A stretch of DNA of 64,000 nt, taken from the NCBI RefSeq assembly GCF_018129685.1, contig NZ_JAFCLG010000004.1:372001-436000 (forward strand). Reading direction: 5' to 3'. The DNA is from Bradyrhizobium manausense (GTDB taxonomy: Bacteria; Pseudomonadota; Alphaproteobacteria; Rhizobiales; Xanthobacteraceae). Positions 8,818 through 17,733 of the stretch are shown here, in pieces. The notes beneath the pieces are model-generated. The model searched no databases. It worked only from the letters and a program-made list of their open reading frames with translations, and was not told where the DNA came from. Position 1 is the first letter of the stretch, and every line of letters starts with the position of its first letter. The position numbers and the translations under genes were made by a program.

Positions 8818-8843
8818 CGGCCCGGATCAAGGAAGGAAATCTC

Positions 8844-9680
8844 ATGAGCAGACCAGCCAATCCCGTCACCGTGCCACTCGCTGACTATTCGCCGCAACAT
8901 TTCCTGCTCGCCGTGGTTGACGGCGTTGCAACGGTAACGCTCAATCGTCCCGAGCGGAAGAATCCGCTGACCTTTGAGAGCTACCGCGAGCTAACCGATC
9001 TCTTCCGCGCTTGTGCGTTCGATGACGCGGTCAAGTCGATCGTCGTTACCGGCGCCGGCGGGAATTTCTCGTCCGGCGGCGACGTGTTCGAAATCATCGG
9101 TCCGCTGGTGAAGATGGACACCAAGGGATTGACGGCGTTCACGCGGATGACCGGTGACCTCGTCAAGGCGATGCGGGCCTGCCCGCAGCCGATCGTGGCT
9201 GCGGTCGAGGGCATTTGCGCCGGCGCCGGCGCGATCATCGCCATGGCATCTGACATGCGGCTCGCGTCGAGCGGCGCCAAGGTAGCGTTCTTGTTCAACA
9301 AGGTCGGTCTTGGCGGCTGCGACATGGGCGCCTGCGCGATCCTGCCGCGGATTATCGGCCAGTCTCGCGCATCCGAGTTGCTCTACACGGGCCGGTTCAT
9401 GACCGCGGAAGAGGGCGAGCGCTGGGGCTTCTTCAGCCGGATCGTTACGCCAGAGCAGGTGCTGCTCCAGGCGCAACTGCTGGCCAAGCAGGTCGCGGAG
9501 GGGCCGACTTTCGGCAACACCATGACCAAGCGGATGCTGGCCATGGAATGGGCGATGTCGGTGGAGGAAGCGATCGAGGCGGAGGCGATTGCTCAAGCGC
9601 TGTGCATGACGACGGCGGATTTCGAGCGCGCTTTCCATGCCTTCGCCAATAAGGTCAAGCCGGTCTTTATGGGCGACTAA
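8844..9680 (+). CDS. Enoyl-CoA hydratase/isomerase family protein
   Basis: 278 residues from ATG 8844, which follows GGAAGGAAATCTC; a longer in-frame extension overlaps the SDR and is not needed. It has crotonase features: [10 protein letters not shown], the first oxyanion-hole segment GGNFSSGGD, the second [15 protein letters not shown], and a C-terminal trimerisation helix. The canonical Glu positions are less clear ([15 protein letters not shown]), so hydratase, hydrolase or ring-opening chemistry cannot be separated by eye. It probably forms an operon with the SDR and acts on a ring-derived CoA ester. Confidence 0.84.
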   Translation: MSRPANPVTVPLADYSPQHFLLAVVDGVATVTLNRPERKNPLTFESYRELTDLFRACAFDDAVKSIVVTGAGGNFSSGGDVFEIIGPLVKMDTKGLTAFTRMTGDLVKAMRACPQPIVAAVEGICAGAGAIIAMASDMRLASSGAKVAFLFNKVGLGGCDMGACAILPRIIGQSRASELLYTGRFMTAEEGERWGFFSRIVTPEQVLLQAQLLAKQVAEGPTFGNTMTKRMLAMEWAMSVEEAIEAEAIAQALCMTTADFERAFHAFANKVKPVFMGD

Positions 9681-9727
9681 ACCGGTCGCCGTCGGGGACG
9701 GCCAGCCAACGGGGGCTTGCGCGAAAT

Positions 9728-9745
9728 TATTTTAGGCTTAAAATA
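9728..9745. promoter_or_regulatory. Island palindrome, site 3 (probable MarR operator)
   Basis: TATTTTAGGCTTAAAATA, 18 bases with arms matching at 8 of 9 pairs. Its 14-base core is the exact reverse complement of the site at 15962. It is centred 42 bases upstream of the start of the monooxygenase/reductase gene. Confidence 0.72.
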
Positions 9746-9778
9746 GTTTTCGTAGCGGGGTGAATTGGCGAGGCTCCC

Positions 9779-12130
9779 ATGAAAGTCGCGATCATCGGTG
9801 GTGGACCCGCGGGTCTCTACGCAGCGATCCTGCTCAAGAAGCAGCGCCCGAGCGCCGAGATCACCGTGTACGAGCGCAATCGCGCTGACGACACGTTCGG
9901 CTTCGGCGTGGTGTTCTCGGACGCCACCCTCGACAAGTTCGAAAAGCACGACCTTCCGAGCTATCGCCGTATCACCCAGGAATTCGCCTATTGGGACGAC
10001 ATCGCCGTGCATTTTCGCGGCACGGTGCACCGGGTTGGTGGCAACGGCTTTTGCGGCTGCTCGCGGCAGAAGCTGCTTCTGATCCTGCAGGAGCGGGCGC
10101 GCGAGCTTGGCGTCAGCCTGCATTTCGAAGTCGATATCGACGACGAATCTCGCTTTGCCGATGCAGATCTCATTTTGCTCGCAGATGGCGTCAATAGCCG
10201 CTTTAGGGAGAAGCACGTCGATCACTTCCAGCCCGAAGTTGACCTCCGCACCAACAAGTTTGCCTGGATGGGCTCAACCAGGCCCCTCGACGCCTTCACC
10301 TTCGTCTTTCAGGAGACCGAATGGGGGCCGTTCATCGCCCACGCCTATCAGTACGAGGCTGGGCACTCGACCTGGATTTTCGAGACCGATCCGGTGACGT
10401 TCGAGCGTGCGGGGCTGATTGGGCTGAACGAGACCCAATCGGCGGCGCGGATGGCCGAGATTTTTGGCTGGTTCCTCGGCGAGCACAAGCTGCTGACCAA
10501 CCGCTCGATGTGGCGCAATTTCCCGATGATCCGCAGCAAGCGCTGGGTCAAAGACAATATGGTGCTGCTTGGCGATGCCAAGGCGAGTGCACATTTCTCG
10601 ATCGGTTCGGGCACCAAGCTTGCGATGGAGGACGCGATCGCACTGGCCGAAGCGATGGCAAAGGCGCCCAGCGTCAGGGCTGCATTGGATCTTTACGAAC
10701 ACGGCCGTCGCGAGGAGGTCGAGAAGACTCAGCATGCTGCCGACGTCTCGCTGGTCTGGTTCGAACATGTCGACCGCTTCTGGGATTTCGATCCCGTGCA
10801 GTTTGCCTTTGGCGTGATGACACGCTCGAAGGCCATCACCTATGACAATCTAAAGCTGCGCGCGCCTGATTTTGTCGTCGAAGTCGAGAAGTCGTTCGCT
10901 AGGCAAGTGCGCAGCAATGGCTTCGACGTCAGTACCGACAAGCCGATGGTGCCGCTGTTCCAGCCGTTTCGTCTGCGCGAGATGGAGGTCGCCAACCGCG
11001 CCGCAATGTCGCCCATGTGTATGTACTCGGCGAAAGAGGGCGTCCCCGGCGACTTCCATCTCGTCCACTACGGTTCGCGCGCGATTGGTGGCGCCGGTCT
11101 GATATTCACGGAGATGACCTGTGTCAGCCGCGACGCGCGCATCACGCCAGGCTGCGCGGGTCTATGGAATGACGAACAGGAAACGTCCTGGCGGCGCATC
11201 GTCGATTTCGTGCACGGCAACTCGGCTGCAAAAATCTGCCTGCAACTCGGGCATGCCGGCCGCAAGGGCGCAACCAAGCTGATGTGGGATGGCATCGATC
11301 GGCCGCTGGAGGAAGGTGGTTGGGATGTCGTCTCCGCATCGCCGCTCCCCTATTTCCCGGACAGTCAGGTGCCGCGCGAGCTTGATCGCGCTGGAATGAA
11401 CGCGGTGAGGGATTCATTTGTCGCCTCAGCCAAGCGCGGCGAGCGCTGTGGCTTCGATATGCTCGAGCTGCATTGCGCCCACGGCTATCTCCTGGCCAGC
11501 TTCATCTCGCCGCTGACAAACACCCGCGTCGACGAGTATGGCGGATCGCTCGAAAACCGGTTGCGTTTCCCGCTCGAGGTTTTTGAGGCACTGCGCGCCG
11601 TGTGGCCGAAGCACAAGCCGATGTCGGTGCGCATTTCGGCGACGGATTGGGCCGAGGGCGGCATCGACGGCGACGATGCGGTGGCGATCGCGCGCGCCTT
11701 CGCCGCGGCTGGCGTCGATCTCGTCGATGTCTCGACGGGGCAGACGGTCCGTGATGCGCAGCCGGTCTACGGGCGCATGTTCCAGACTCCGTTCTCCGAC
11801 CAGATCCGCAACGAGGCGCGGGTGGCGACCATGTGCGTCGGCAACATCACGACCGCGGACCAGGCCAACACCATCCTGGCCGCCGGCCGGGCTGATCTTG
11901 TTGCGCTCGGGCGGCCGCACCTGGTCGATCCTTTCTTCACCATGAAGGCGGCGGCCTGGTACGGGGCGAACGACGCGTTCTGCCCGCCCCAATATCTGCC
12001 CGGAAAGGACCAGATTTTCCGCAATAGCGTGCGCGACCGGCAGGATCTCGAGGAGCTGAGAATTAAGGCTAAGCCAAAGACCCGGGCCGAGCTCAAGGCG
12101 GAGGCGACAAAGCCGCTTGCGGCGGAGTGA
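9779..12130 (+). CDS. 2-aminobenzoyl-CoA (anthraniloyl-CoA) monooxygenase/reductase, fused flavoprotein
   Basis: 783 residues with two flavin domains. Residues 1 to about 370 are a group A flavin monooxygenase: [13 protein letters not shown] motif, DGVNSR and [16 protein letters not shown], most like salicylyl-CoA 5-hydroxylases. From about residue 388 there is an Old Yellow Enzyme domain of the YqjM/XenA type: [18 protein letters not shown], the HCAH active-site pair and [10 protein letters not shown]. This fusion is the hallmark of the Azoarcus enzyme that hydroxylates 2-aminobenzoyl-CoA at C5 with O2 and NAD(P)H, then reduces the ring without forming an aromatic phenol. GAGG precedes the ATG. 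A strong island palindrome lies just upstream, and a second monooxygenase follows. Confidence 0.92.
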   Translation: MKVAIIGGGPAGLYAAILLKKQRPSAEITVYERNRADDTFGFGVVFSDATLDKFEKHDLPSYRRITQEFAYWDDIAVHFRGTVHRVGGNGFCGCSRQKLLLILQERARELGVSLHFEVDIDDESRFADADLILLADGVNSRFREKHVDHFQPEVDLRTNKFAWMGSTRPLDAFTFVFQETEWGPFIAHAYQYEAGHSTWIFETDPVTFERAGLIGLNETQSAARMAEIFGWFLGEHKLLTNRSMWRNFPMIRSKRWVKDNMVLLGDAKASAHFSIGSGTKLAMEDAIALAEAMAKAPSVRAALDLYEHGRREEVEKTQHAADVSLVWFEHVDRFWDFDPVQFAFGVMTRSKAITYDNLKLRAPDFVVEVEKSFARQVRSNGFDVSTDKPMVPLFQPFRLREMEVANRAAMSPMCMYSAKEGVPGDFHLVHYGSRAIGGAGLIFTEMTCVSRDARITPGCAGLWNDEQETSWRRIVDFVHGNSAAKICLQLGHAGRKGATKLMWDGIDRPLEEGGWDVVSASPLPYFPDSQVPRELDRAGMNAVRDSFVASAKRGERCGFDMLELHCAHGYLLASFISPLTNTRVDEYGGSLENRLRFPLEVFEALRAVWPKHKPMSVRISATDWAEGGIDGDDAVAIARAFAAAGVDLVDVSTGQTVRDAQPVYGRMFQTPFSDQIRNEARVATMCVGNITTADQANTILAAGRADLVALGRPHLVDPFFTMKAAAWYGANDAFCPPQYLPGKDQIFRNSVRDRQDLEELRIKAKPKTRAELKAEATKPLAAE

Positions 12131-12181
12131 CAGCCCGTGCGACGTTAACCCATTGCCTGTGTATTCAGTGGAGTTAAGGCG

Positions 12182-13432
12182 ATGAAGGCAATTATCGTCG
12201 GTGGCGGTATTGGTGGTCTCACCACGGCGTTGATGCTGCGGGCCCGCGGTATCGGCTGTGAGATCTTTGAGCAAGCCGATACCATTCGCGAGCTCGGGGT
12301 CGGTATCAACACCCTGCCTCATGCTATGCGCGAACTTGCCGGCCTTGGCTTGCTGCAAAAGCTCGACGACGTCGCGATCCGTACCGATCAGCTCTACTAC
12401 CTCAACCGCCATGGCCAGGAGGTCTGGCGCGAGGCGCGGGGCGTGGACGCCGGCCACGATGTGCCGCAATTTTCCATCCACCGCGGCCGGCTCCAGGGTG
12501 TCATCCATCGGGCCGTCGAGGAGCGGCTTGGTACGGATGCAATCCGCACCGGTTGCCGGCTCAGCGCCTTCACCCAGGACGAGGGCGGCGTCACGGCCTA
12601 CTTCTTCGATCGTGCCGGTACACACATCCACACCGCGCGCGGCGATATCCTGATCGGCGCCGACGGGATCCATTCGCGTGTCCGTGACACGCTATTCCCG
12701 AATGAAGGGCCGCCGTGCTGGAACGGCCTGATGCTGTGGCGCGGTGCGCGTGACTGGCCGCTGTTCCTCACGGGCAAGTCGATGATCGTCGCGGGCGGCC
12801 TCAACGCCAAGGTGGTGATCTATCCGATCGCGGAGGGTTCGAGCCCGGCGAGCCGCCTCACCAATTGGGCCGTGCTGGTGAAGGTAGGCGAGGGCAATGC
12901 CCCTCCGCCGCGGAAGGAAGACTGGTCGCGGCCGGGCCGGCGCGAGGAACTGATGCCGCATGTCGCGCGCTTCTCGGTGCCATACATCGACGTCAAGAGC
13001 CTGATCTCGGCAACGCCCGAATTCTACGAATATCCGACCTGCGATCGCGATCCCTTGCCCTATTGGTCGTCGGGTCGCGTCACGCTGCTCGGCGATGCCG
13101 CGCATCCCATGTACCCGGTCGGCTCCAACGGTGCCTCGCAGGCGATCCTCGACGCGCGCTGTCTTGCGGACGCGCTGGTCCGCGCCGAGCATCCGCGCCA
13201 GGCATTGATGGAATATGAAAAGAAGCGCCTGCCGATGACGGCGGACATCGTCCGCTCCAATCGCCGCGGCGGGCCCGAGGGTGTCATCGATGCCGTTGAG
13301 CAGCTCGCGCCCGACGGCTTCGACAATGTTGACAACGTGCTGAGCTATTCCCAGCGCGAGGCGATCGTGCGTGGCTATGCCACCAAGGCCGGCTTTGCCG
13401 CGGTCCCGGGACTCGCGGCGGTGCGGGCCTGA
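12182..13432 (+). CDS. FAD-dependent monooxygenase (PhzS/salicylate hydroxylase-like)
   Basis: 416 residues with the complete group A monooxygenase set: GGGIGGLTTAL at the N-terminus, GADGIHSRVRDTLF in the middle, and LLGDAAHPMYPVGSNGASQA near residue 300. The closest family by these motifs is the PhzS-like flavin-dependent oxidoreductases. GGAG and AAGG precede the ATG. It follows the monooxygenase/reductase gene by 51 bases and is probably co-transcribed. It could hydroxylate free anthranilate, a side product or a downstream intermediate; the published CoA pathway does not require it, so its job is open. Confidence 0.85.
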   Translation: MKAIIVGGGIGGLTTALMLRARGIGCEIFEQADTIRELGVGINTLPHAMRELAGLGLLQKLDDVAIRTDQLYYLNRHGQEVWREARGVDAGHDVPQFSIHRGRLQGVIHRAVEERLGTDAIRTGCRLSAFTQDEGGVTAYFFDRAGTHIHTARGDILIGADGIHSRVRDTLFPNEGPPCWNGLMLWRGARDWPLFLTGKSMIVAGGLNAKVVIYPIAEGSSPASRLTNWAVLVKVGEGNAPPPRKEDWSRPGRREELMPHVARFSVPYIDVKSLISATPEFYEYPTCDRDPLPYWSSGRVTLLGDAAHPMYPVGSNGASQAILDARCLADALVRAEHPRQALMEYEKKRLPMTADIVRSNRRGGPEGVIDAVEQLAPDGFDNVDNVLSYSQREAIVRGYATKAGFAAVPGLAAVRA

Positions 13433-13441
13433 TGCGAGCCC

Positions 13442-13900
13442 CTAGCCGGCGCCTGGGGGCGGCGGCAGGAAGTGAATGTTGAACTCGGCGGCCATTGCCA
13501 CAACGTCCTCCGGTTTCTGTTCCTTCATGTTGTGAAGGCCCCAGAACAAGTCGAACAGCTTTTTGGTCGGTGAGACCCAGAACAGCACTTTTGCTGTCTG
13601 ATCCGACTTGTTGAAGATGCCGTGCGGCACGCCCATGCCGAGACGGATCAGATCACCGGGCGTTGCCTGCGCTTCCGAGTTGCCCAGCACGAAGTCGAGC
13701 TTGCCCTCCAGCATGTAGAGATATTCGTCCTGATCTGGATGAATATGCGGCGGCACGAACGTGCCCGGCGGCAAGGTAGCATGCCAGGAGAAGCTGTTCT
13801 CGGCGCAGCTCTTCGGCACATAGGTCTGGCCGAGGATGTTCCAGGAAATGCCCTGGATGCCCTCGTTGGCCCGCGTGATGCCGGTGATTTCGCTCTTCAC
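13442..13900 (-). CDS. Cupin-domain protein
   Basis: 152 residues from a GTG preceded by GGGAGGAC. Cupin motif 1 is clear: PGTFVPPHIHPDQDEYLYMLEG supplies two His and a Glu as metal ligands. Motif 2 (GDLIRLGMGVPHGIFN) supplies the third His. It is a single-domain cupin, so it could be a dioxygenase, an isomerase or a ligand-binding protein. It lies 31 bases downstream of the solute-binding protein gene on the same strand and converges with the monooxygenase gene, and is probably expressed from the promoter at about 15200. Confidence 0.82.
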   Translation of the reverse strand: MKSEITGITRANEGIQGISWNILGQTYVPKSCAENSFSWHATLPPGTFVPPHIHPDQDEYLYMLEGKLDFVLGNSEAQATPGDLIRLGMGVPHGIFNKSDQTAKVLFWVSPTKKLFDLFWGLHNMKEQKPEDVVAMAAEFNIHFLPPPPGAG

Positions 13901-13931
13901 TTGTAGTCCTCCCTAAACGCGACGCGCGGCC

Positions 13932-15107
13932 TTAGTTCGCCGCCTTGCAGTCCTTGGCATAGCGGTCGCCGTAATTGTCGAACACTTTCTGGACGATCTC
14001 GGTCTGGAACTTGCCGTCCGGACGCTTGGCGACTTTGGTCAGGTAGAAGTCCTGGATCGGATAGCCGTTGGTGTTGAATTTGAACGAGCCGCGCAGCGAT
14101 GTGAAGTCCGCCTTCCTCAAGGCTGCCCCGACGGCATCCTTGTTGGAGAGGTCACCCTTCACACTCTTGATTGCACTGTCGATCAGCATCGCTGCGTCAT
14201 ACGCCTGCATGGCATAGGTGCCCGGCACGCCGTTATAGGCTGCCTCATAGGCGGCGACGAACTTCTTGTTCTGCGGATTCTCGAGATTGGGCGCCCAGTT
14301 GGCGCCGCCGAACATGCCGACGGCCGCATCCTGCTGTGCCGGCAGGGTCGATTCATCAACCGTGAAAGCCGAAAGCACCGGAATGCTGTCGGTGAGACCG
14401 GCCTGCTTGTACTGCTTGACGAGGTTGACGCCGAGGCCGCCCGGCATGAACGTGAAGAGCGCATCGGGCTTCTGCGACGCAATCTTCGACAGCTCCGGCT
14501 GGAAGTCCAGCGTGTTGAGCGGCATGTAGGATTCTTCGACGATCTCGCCCTTATAGTCGAGCTTGAAGCCGGCGACCGAGTCCTTGCCGGCCTGATAGTT
14601 CGGAACCATCAAATACATCCGCTTGTAACCGCGATCCTGCGCCACCTTGCCGAGGATCTCGTGGACCTGGTCGTTCTGATACGACGTCACATAGAAGAAG
14701 GGATTGCAGTCCTTGCCGGCGAATGTCGACGGGCCGGCATTGGGGCTGATCAGGAAGGTCTTCGATTCCGTGACCGGCCGGTGAATCGCCTGGAGGATGT
14801 TGGAGAAGATCGGGCCGACCACGAAATCGACCTTGTCGCGTTCCAGAAGACCCTTGACCTTGGTCACCGCTGCGTCTGGTTTCAATTCGTCGTCGACCAC
14901 GACGACCTCGACGTCGCGCCCGCCCATCTTGCTGCCGAGATCCTTCACGGCGAGGGCAAAGCCGTCGCGAACCTGCTGGCCGAGTGCGGCGGCAGGCCCC
15001 GAGAGGGTCACGATCACGCCGAGCTTGATCTTCTCCTGCGCGAGGGCAGGGTTCATCGCGGTGCCAAGCAGCAAGGCTGCTGCAGCCAAGGTCAGTTGCG
15101 TCTTCAT
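13932..15107 (-). CDS. Periplasmic solute-binding protein, branched-chain amino acid (LivK) type
   Basis: 391 residues from ATG 15107, eight bases after GGGGGA. The N-terminus is a signal peptide (MKTQLTLAAAALLLGTAMNPALA, cleavage after ALA). The mature part starts EKIKLGVIVTLSGPAAALGQ, typical of type I periplasmic binding proteins used by Liv-like ABC importers of amino acids and aromatic acids. A longer frame upstream has no signal-peptide logic. No LivHMGF genes are adjacent, so it must share a transporter encoded elsewhere. A palindrome copy lies at its promoter. Binding of anthranilate or a related aromatic is the likely task. Confidence 0.87.
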   Translation of the reverse strand: MKTQLTLAAAALLLGTAMNPALAQEKIKLGVIVTLSGPAAALGQQVRDGFALAVKDLGSKMGGRDVEVVVVDDELKPDAAVTKVKGLLERDKVDFVVGPIFSNILQAIHRPVTESKTFLISPNAGPSTFAGKDCNPFFYVTSYQNDQVHEILGKVAQDRGYKRMYLMVPNYQAGKDSVAGFKLDYKGEIVEESYMPLNTLDFQPELSKIASQKPDALFTFMPGGLGVNLVKQYKQAGLTDSIPVLSAFTVDESTLPAQQDAAVGMFGGANWAPNLENPQNKKFVAAYEAAYNGVPGTYAMQAYDAAMLIDSAIKSVKGDLSNKDAVGAALRKADFTSLRGSFKFNTNGYPIQDFYLTKVAKRPDGKFQTEIVQKVFDNYGDRYAKDCKAAN

Positions 15108-15252
15108 GATTGATCCCCCGGTGACATCAAGGCTTGCGCTGCAAGCCGCGTACTCCGATCCAAGCTTAAGCCGATGACGGCGCTCGCGGCAAGCCAAGCT
15201 CGAGACGTCGCCACCGTGCCGGCAGCAGGGCATGCAAGCGGCGCGCCAATTA

Positions 15253-15266
15253 TTTGAAGCCTAAAG
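15253..15266. promoter_or_regulatory. Island palindrome, site 4 (probable MarR operator)
   Basis: TTTGAAGCCTAAAG, one mismatch-level variant of the core at 15962. It lies about 145 bases upstream of the solute-binding protein start, in the divergent region shared with the MarR gene. Confidence 0.6.
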
Positions 15267-15321
15267 AAATGGCCGTGCGGTCGGTTGTTGCAGCTTTGGA
15301 CTTGCGGCCGGCGCCGATTTA

Positions 15322-15335
15322 TTTGAAGCTCAAAA
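15322..15335. promoter_or_regulatory. Island palindrome, site 5 (probable MarR autoregulatory operator)
   Basis: TTTGAAGCTCAAAA, 26 bases upstream of the MarR start. The position would allow the regulator to block its own transcription. The centre of site 4 lies 69 bases away. Confidence 0.6.
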
Positions 15336-15360
15336 CGTTGGTAAATCCGAGCCGGCGCCA

Positions 15361-15879
15361 ATGCCGGCCGCGAGTGACTGCATCGAGATGCTCGATTCCG
15401 AGACCAAGGCTGTCGAAACGCCAGAGGACCATGCCGAAGAGCTCCGGCTGTGGTTGCGTCTGCTCACCTGCACGACACTGATCGAGGGCGAGGTCCGCGG
15501 CCGGTTGCGGCAGCGCTTCGACGTCACGCTGCCCCGTTTCGATCTGATGGCGCAGCTCGACAAGGCGCCCGATGGCATGACGCTGTCCGATGTCTCCAAG
15601 CGCATGATGGTGTCCAACGGCAACGTCACCGGCCTCGTCGAGCGGCTGGTGGAGTCCGGCCATCTCGACCGTCGCACATCGGAGACTGATCGCCGAGTAC
15701 AGGTGATCCGCCTCACAAAACTCGGTCGTGCCGAGTTTCGCAGGATGGCCGCGGAACACGAGACCTGGATCGCAGATCTCTTCTCTGATTTGACACCGAA
15801 AGATGTGCGCGAACTGATGCGGCTCCTCGCCAAGACCAAGGCATCGGCGCAGAAATCGGCCGCCCGCCGTCGGCCTTAA
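15361..15879 (+). CDS. MarR-family transcriptional regulator of the anthranilate island
   Basis: 172 residues with a winged helix-turn-helix: MTLSDVSKRMMVSNGNVTGLV is the recognition region (about residues 75-97) and the wing is DRRTSETDRRVQVIRLT. MarR proteins of CoA-dependent aromatic pathways often repress and sense the aryl-CoA (known for family members such as CouR and BadR). Two palindrome copies lie in its upstream region and one more lies upstream of the ligase gene directly after it, so it is the obvious candidate for binding all six. An alternative start is the ATG at 15388. The ligand 2-aminobenzoyl-CoA is an inference. Confidence 0.88.
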   Translation: MPAASDCIEMLDSETKAVETPEDHAEELRLWLRLLTCTTLIEGEVRGRLRQRFDVTLPRFDLMAQLDKAPDGMTLSDVSKRMMVSNGNVTGLVERLVESGHLDRRTSETDRRVQVIRLTKLGRAEFRRMAAEHETWIADLFSDLTPKDVRELMRLLAKTKASAQKSAARRRP

Positions 15880-15961
15880 GTCGGCCGGCCAGCAGGTCGC
15901 CGACCCCTTTTGCCACAGGAAAATGCATGGAATGCCCAAAATCCGCTATTGCGCCAAACTG

Positions 15962-15975
15962 TTTTAAGCCTAAAA
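15962..15975. promoter_or_regulatory. Island palindrome, site 6 (probable MarR operator)
   Basis: TTTTAAGCCTAAAA, identical to the reverse complement of the core of site 3. It is centred 58 bases upstream of the aryl-CoA ligase ATG. Confidence 0.72.
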
Positions 15976-16026
15976 TGTTTTCCAGTGAGTGCTGCCGGGT
16001 GCTTTCCATGCGCAAAGGAGCGTGCG

Positions 16027-17718
16027 ATGGCCAACGCCGCCAAGGTTCAAGTGTCGGGCTCGTATGACGGCAACGCCGCGACCGCCCATGTTGACACGTT
16101 CGCGCGGCAGCACTTGCCGCCGCCTGATCTCTGGCCGGAGTTCATCTTCACGCGCCCCGAGTTGCTCTATCCCGCGAGGTTGAACTGCGTCAGCTATTTC
16201 CTGGATCGCTGGGTCGAGCAGGGGCACGGTGATGCGCCTTGCGTCATCAGTCCCACAGTCAGCTACACTTATCGTGGCTTGCAGGCGCTCGTAAATCGCA
16301 TCGCCAATGTGCTGGTCGGCAAGCTTGGTCTTGTCGCCGGCGGGCGGGTGCTGCTGCGTTCGGCGAACAGCCCGATGATGGTTGCGACCTATCTCGCTGT
16401 AATCAAGGCCGGCGGCATTTGCGTGGCGACGATGCCGTTGTTGCGCGCCAAGGAGCTGTCCTACCCGATCCAGAAAGCGGAGATCACGCTCGCGCTTTGC
16501 GACGGAAAACTCTCCGACGAGATGGAAAAGGCGAAGCTGGCTGCGCCAGGTCTCAAACATGTGGTCTATTGGGGCAGCGACGCGCCCGACTCGCTCGAGG
16601 CGCTGATTGCCGATGCGAGCCCTGAGTTCAAGGCGGTCGACACGGCGTCGGATGACATCTGCCTGATCGCCTTCACTTCGGGGACGACAGGCGATCCCAA
16701 GGGCACCATGCATTTCCACCGGGACATGCTGGCTGTGTGCGATGGTTATGCTCGCAACATCTTGCGGGCCGAGCAGAAGGATCGTTTCGTCGGCTCGGCG
16801 CCGCTTGCTTTCACGTTTGGCTTTGGCGGTGTGCTGTTCCCGATGCATATCGGTGCCTCCTTTGTCGTGCTGGAGAAGACGACGCCGGACGACATCCTCT
16901 CCGCAATCGAGCAGTACAAGATCACGGTCTGCTTCACCGCGCCGACTGCATACCGCGCGATGATCGGCAAGCTTCCGGGCCGCGACATTTCCTCGCTGCG
17001 GAAGTGCGTCTCGGCCGGCGAGACGCTGCCCAAGCCGACATTTGATGCCTGGCTTAAGGCCACGGGCATCAAGCTAATGGACGGTATCGGCTCGACCGAG
17101 CTGCTGCACATCTTCATCAGTGCGACCGAGGACGAGATTCGTCCAGGCGCGACCGGCAAGCCCGTGCCGGGCTATGAAGCGAAGATCGTTGATGATGACG
17201 GCAACGATGTGCCGGCTGGCACGATGGGGAGGCTCGCGGTGCGTGGGCCCACTGGCTGTCGCTATCTCGCCGACGAGCGGCAGCGGAAATACGTCCAGAA
17301 CGGCTGGAACCTCACCGGCGACACCTACCTGATGGATAACGACGGCTACTTTTGGTACCAGTCGCGCTCCGACGACATGATCGTGTCATCCGGGTACAAC
17401 ATCGCGGGCACAGATGTGGAAGCAGCGCTGCTCACGCATCCGTCGGTCGCCGAGTGCGGCGTCGTCGGCGCGCCGGACGAGGCACGCGGGATGATCGTGA
17501 AGGCCTACGTCATCGCCGCGCCCGGTGTGATCCCGGATGCCACGCTCGCGGCGGAGTTGCAGGAGCATGTCAAACGGGAGATCGCGCCATACAAATATCC
17601 GCGCGCGATCGAGTTTGTGACACAATTGCCGAAGACCGAGACCGGCAAATTGAAGCGCTTCGCCTTGCGGCAATTGGCGCAGGCGTCCGCCACGTCCTCG
17701 GGCGTCGCGGCACAATGA
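16027..17718 (+). CDS. Benzoate/2-aminobenzoate-CoA ligase
   Basis: 563 residues from ATG 16027 with AAAGGAG six bases upstream; about 560 residues is typical of anthranilate-CoA ligases. Motifs: FTSGTTGDPKGTMHF (ATP loop), GIGSTELLHIFISA, TGDTYLMDNDGYFWYQSRSDDMI, and the C-terminal catalytic Lys in TGKLKRFALR. It would convert anthranilate, ATP and CoA to 2-aminobenzoyl-CoA, AMP and PPi, feeding the fused monooxygenase/reductase. The gene has its own palindrome-bearing promoter and is followed 15 bases later by a RidA-like gene. A benzoate-CoA ligase side activity is possible, but the neighbours favour anthranilate. Confidence 0.86.
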   Translation: MANAAKVQVSGSYDGNAATAHVDTFARQHLPPPDLWPEFIFTRPELLYPARLNCVSYFLDRWVEQGHGDAPCVISPTVSYTYRGLQALVNRIANVLVGKLGLVAGGRVLLRSANSPMMVATYLAVIKAGGICVATMPLLRAKELSYPIQKAEITLALCDGKLSDEMEKAKLAAPGLKHVVYWGSDAPDSLEALIADASPEFKAVDTASDDICLIAFTSGTTGDPKGTMHFHRDMLAVCDGYARNILRAEQKDRFVGSAPLAFTFGFGGVLFPMHIGASFVVLEKTTPDDILSAIEQYKITVCFTAPTAYRAMIGKLPGRDISSLRKCVSAGETLPKPTFDAWLKATGIKLMDGIGSTELLHIFISATEDEIRPGATGKPVPGYEAKIVDDDGNDVPAGTMGRLAVRGPTGCRYLADERQRKYVQNGWNLTGDTYLMDNDGYFWYQSRSDDMIVSSGYNIAGTDVEAALLTHPSVAECGVVGAPDEARGMIVKAYVIAAPGVIPDATLAAELQEHVKREIAPYKYPRAIEFVTQLPKTETGKLKRFALRQLAQASATSSGVAAQ

Positions 17719-17733
17719 GATGAGGATCAGGAA

